The notes beneath the pieces were generated by a model. It saw nothing but the letters and a program-made list of their open reading frames with translations, ran no database searches and was not told the origin of the DNA. Both the position numbers and the translations under genes were made by a program. Source: Lepraria neglecta (taxonomy: Eukaryota; Ascomycota; Lecanoromycetes; Lecanorales; Stereocaulaceae). Taken from it: a stretch of DNA of 64,000 bases. The stretch is taken from positions 1,674,001-1,738,000 of the forward strand of contig CM065651.1 of NCBI GenBank assembly GCA_033220425.1. The letters run 5' to 3'. Shown one piece after another: positions 61,447 to 64,000 of this stretch. Positions within the stretch are counted from its first letter, which is position 1. Each line of letters begins with the position of its first letter.

Positions 61447-62318
61447 TTAAGGTCTTCTTTCGCGATAGATATCTTAGCCTTAGATCTTTATCCGTTATAC
61501 GCGATCTCTTTACTCCTCTTTATCCAGCTATAGTATAGTTTATTACTACTTTAGTCTTTAATACGATTAGGGAATAGGAGGGCGGATAAAAGTGAACTAT
61601 TAACTTTAAGGGTCTAAAGGTCGAAGGTAAACCGCTAGGATAGTACTTATATAGAACTAAGCTAATTATAAATACTTAGATACGTATAATAAATATTTCG
61701 CGGTCTGTATAGGGGATACCTTTAGCGGTAAGGTACTCGTATACGCCCTAGACTCTGGCTCTTTTGGGGGTGTCGTAGATGGTATTATAGAGCTTCTTTC
61801 GGCGATACTTTCGGGCCTGCTTTCGAGTGACTCTACCTATTTTTATAGTGATTAAGTAGGGTTGGAAGGTGTATAATAGGAAGAATTTAGTGGTTGTAAG
61901 GTACTAATTTAGGGGCTCGCTTAGGGGGTCGCTTATGGTGGCCCTCGCCCGGAAAAACATGAACTTTTTTTGTTCTTGACGAGGCCGGGACCGTTTACGA
62001 CCCCCTTCCTAATGGGCTGCAGCTTTATTTAGCAATACTTGAAGTCGATAGAGGAATCTAGAGCTTTGATTCATGATCTATAGCTTTCAGGTGATGTTTT
62101 GAAAGCTCCCGGACGGTCTATATCCTTTATACAGGTGGACGCGGTTTATTCTAAAAGTAGAACTACTATAATATTAATGGTTCCCGTCGCTAAGGTCTAA
62201 GCTATATAATCCCTTCCCCCGCTCCCTTCCTCCTCGCTACTCTAGTACGCGATTATTAAATCTTCTTTACTATAACCTCTCCGACCGATAAGCCTATAAA
62301 TAGAGCTTTCTCCGCCTT
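61447..62318. other. Unassigned repeat DNA with a patch free of RIP
   Basis: 61447-61890 and 62160-62318 are RIP-like. 61900-62160 keeps CA and TG and contains a GC-rich inverted arrangement (CCTCGCCCGG ... CGAGGCCGGG) around GAAC-T7-GTTC. No gene recognised. Confidence 0.4.
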
Positions 62319-62934
62319 CATCGCGCTTTCCCAAAAGATTATATCATTAGCGTCACAGCTAGTTTTGCGCTGTCAGCAGGCCGTATAGCGATTAGGGTCT
62401 GTATCCCATGTCAATTACAGGCCGAGAAATCAGCAGGATCAGCAACTCCGGTTGCTGTTAGTAACTCTAAGGTATTATTAGTAACCAAGCAGCACCCAAA
62501 AATCATCCCCGAAGACATGCGACCGCGCGCAATGATTACGATACTGCGACGCCGCAACTAAACCCCCAGGGTAGCTACGAACATCACCCCCGCGAGAATT
62601 TGGGCCCAATCGCACGATTCCGGGGTCCGTTTTCAGCTGGTGTTGATAGGGCTCTAGGGGAGTCGCTGCTATCGATGGCGACGATTATAGAAAATCAACA
62701 TTTTGCTTAGTCATCAATCACGTGATTCGCTGAATACTTGCTGATCCTGCTGATCCTACTATTAGCAAGCCGGAGTTACTAAATGCGCTGAAATCGCGCT
62801 GTTAGCGGGCGCTATTTACTGATTGCGCTGAAATCGACCCATCAGCGGGCGCTATTTGCTGATAGGCTAATTTCAGCCCTATCCGCGCGTCTAGCAAATT
62901 AGAAGTTCTTAGCAAGATTTGGGAAAGCGCGATG
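62319..62934. mobile_element. Short TIR element (MITE-like), copy 2
   Basis: 616 bp, same 17-bp terminal inverted repeats as copy 1, again between TT (62317-62318) and TT (62935-62936). Compared with copy 1 it carries CA-to-TA and TG-to-TA changes (GCATGGCGATCAGG against GTATAGCGATTAGG). Confidence 0.88.
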
Positions 62935-62936
62935 TT

Positions 62937-63540
62937 TGCCTCTACTAGTAACTAATAGTAAATTAGACCGTAGACGGGCTCCTTCGATCCGGAAAGCCTA
63001 TAAGGGTTATCATTTTCGTACGGAATACTAGCTATTTATAGCAGTTGGCGTCGACCTCGTTGAAAGAGATTATAGATAAGACCTTATCGACTCTTTACGT
63101 CGAGCTGCGTAAGGCTTAGTTCAAGTTCCTTATGAACGATAAATGGCTACTTTTAAATATATTTGTCTTCGACCTCTACTATAAGGTATACCAGTCGGTA
63201 TCTACCTACTATATCGAACGTTTACCGGTCGTGATCGTAGACTACGATCGCTAGTATACCGACGTTTCTATTATAGAGAGCTTTATACGTAACTAAACTA
63301 ATACTCGGGTTATAGAGCTCTATAATCTTAACGAATAGGATAGCAAGCCGCCTTTTTTCGCCGACTACACTTTATCTAAGCGCCTCTCCTACCAAAAACT
63401 ACGTGATACTTTACTCTTAAGCTCGTCGATATCTATAGGGATATAGGACAAGATATATTAATGGTATAACAAACTATATTTACCTATAAGGGTAGGAGGT
63501 TAGAGAGGAAGTAGTGACGCTACGGTATGAATGTCCCTAC
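62937..63540 (+). other. Unrecognised coding-like remnant
   Basis: A plus-strand frame with few stops reads FKFLMNDKWLLLNIFVFDLY, KVYQSVSTYYIERLPVVIVD, SIIESFIRN, KPPFFADYTLSKRLSYQKLR. No family recognised. Stops fit Gln/Trp codons changed by RIP. Confidence 0.35.
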
Positions 63541-63544
63541 TAGA

Positions 63545-63850
63545 TATACAAGGCCTGTTTAGCGAAATACGTCAGCTTCATCGAGAAGGAGGACGGCGTT
63601 CATTTATCGGCGCGCTAAAATATTAGAGGCAATTACGATTCAAGCTTCTCTACCATTATGCCTAGTTCGCCGGCGGAGATCTACTATATTAGTATCGATA
63701 GTAGTCTTATCCATTAGCTAGAAGACGTACCGAATAGAGTGGCCTTCGAAGATGTTCAAATATTCCCTCAGCTGTCAAAGTCTTGCCGACGCCTGTAAGC
63801 CCACTGGCAAAAGGTATTAGCACAGTATAAAGAAATATCGCTAGCACCGA
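63545..63850 (-). pseudogene. AAA+ ATPase fragment with intron (decayed)
   Basis: Minus strand. Walker A region GLTGVGKTLTAE at about 63803-63768, then HLRRPLYS. A 50-bp intron follows (GTACGT at 63730, ACTAAT branch, GTAG ending at 63681). Splicing continues in frame to ISAGELGIMVEKLES, a stop where Gln is expected, then NAVLLLDEADVF (Walker B, about 63600-63565). This matches fungal AAA+ proteins with HGPPGVGKT, RRPLYxxSAGELG and AVLLLDEADVF. Upstream of Walker A the similarity fades toward the window end. A cellular gene copy caught by RIP, or a gene carried by a repeat. Confidence 0.6.
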
Positions 63851-64000
63851 TCGAAGCTGACGTGTCCAGATTGTAATAGCGCTGCCAGCCCCAGATCGAG
63901 CGAAGGCGCAGGGTGGGTATATCAGCTCGATATACCGCCGGAAACGATACTAACAGCGGACAGAGGAATCGGTAGTAGTGGGTAACACCCTTGTAGAGGA
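63851..64000. other. Right window edge, less mutated DNA
   Basis: CA and TG reappear. A minus-strand frame (WGWQRYYNLDTSASIGASDI) is open but unrecognised; it may be upstream sequence of the AAA+ gene or an insertion. Confidence 0.3.

Larger units (their letters stand above)
12740..63760. other. AT-rich RIP-mutated isochore made of nested transposon remains
   Basis: From about 12.7 kb the sequence loses CA and TG and becomes rich in TA, CTA and TAG while CG is kept. Related copies (LTR pairs, TIR elements, gypsy internal regions) differ almost only by C/T and G/A changes in CpA context. Exceptions are the Helitron-like copies, the hexanucleotide tract and small patches near 16.5 kb and 62.0 kb. 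No intact gene was found inside. Confidence 0.9.

Overview
This window comes from a filamentous ascomycete, most likely a dothideomycete. Spliceosomal introns of 40-200 bp, a GPI-anchor gene, a Golgi-tether gene and a fungal-type Zn2Cys6 regulator point to a fungus. From about 12.7 kb rightwards almost all DNA carries the mark of repeat-induced point mutation (RIP): CpA and TpG are nearly gone, TpA is in excess, CpG survives, and old coding frames are full of TAG/TAA where CAG/CAA/TGG is expected. No database search was possible; family names rest on motifs read by eye.

Layout. (1) 1-12.55 kb is gene space: the 3' part of GPI13 (ethanolamine phosphate transferase 3), complete COG1 (conserved oligomeric Golgi subunit 1), a broken small secreted protein gene, a small acidic hypothetical gene, a run of small membrane-protein genes (two broken, one intact) and a Zn2Cys6 regulator on the minus strand. 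GPI13 and COG1 both serve the secretory pathway but share no visible regulation. (2) 12.55-16.4 kb is a dead tyrosine-recombinase retrotransposon (DIRS/Ngaro type, minus strand) whose 3' terminal repeats sit on the boundary between normal and RIP-mutated DNA. (3) 16.7-28.3 kb holds a 62-bp tandem repeat and two direct copies of a repeat carrying a SNF2-type helicase-like gene. The second copy is split by a Helitron-like element, which is itself split by a pogo/Fot1 transposon. (4) 28.7-32.1 kb is a Plavaka-type transposase remnant, followed by 2.8 kb not recognised. (5) 34.884-36.884 kb is a second Helitron-like copy. (6) 37.018-50.506 kb is one Ty3/gypsy chromovirus inserted into the 3' LTR of another of the same family; every LTR and both target duplications can be placed to the base. 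(7) 51.171-59.564 kb is a third Ty3/gypsy element with identical-length LTRs, a hexanucleotide tract of about 540 bp, and a 617-bp TIR element inside its reverse transcriptase. (8) 59.893-61.446 kb is the third Helitron-like copy. (9) 61.4-64 kb holds a second copy of the TIR element and a decayed AAA+ ATPase gene on the minus strand with a recognisable intron.

The most notable system is the Helitron-like family: 1.3-2.0 kb, 5' TC, 3' hairpin followed by CTTG, always between A and T with no target duplication, confirmed by an uninterrupted paralogous site inside this window. Each copy carries a 33-bp minisatellite of different length. No gene after 11.55 kb looks functional.
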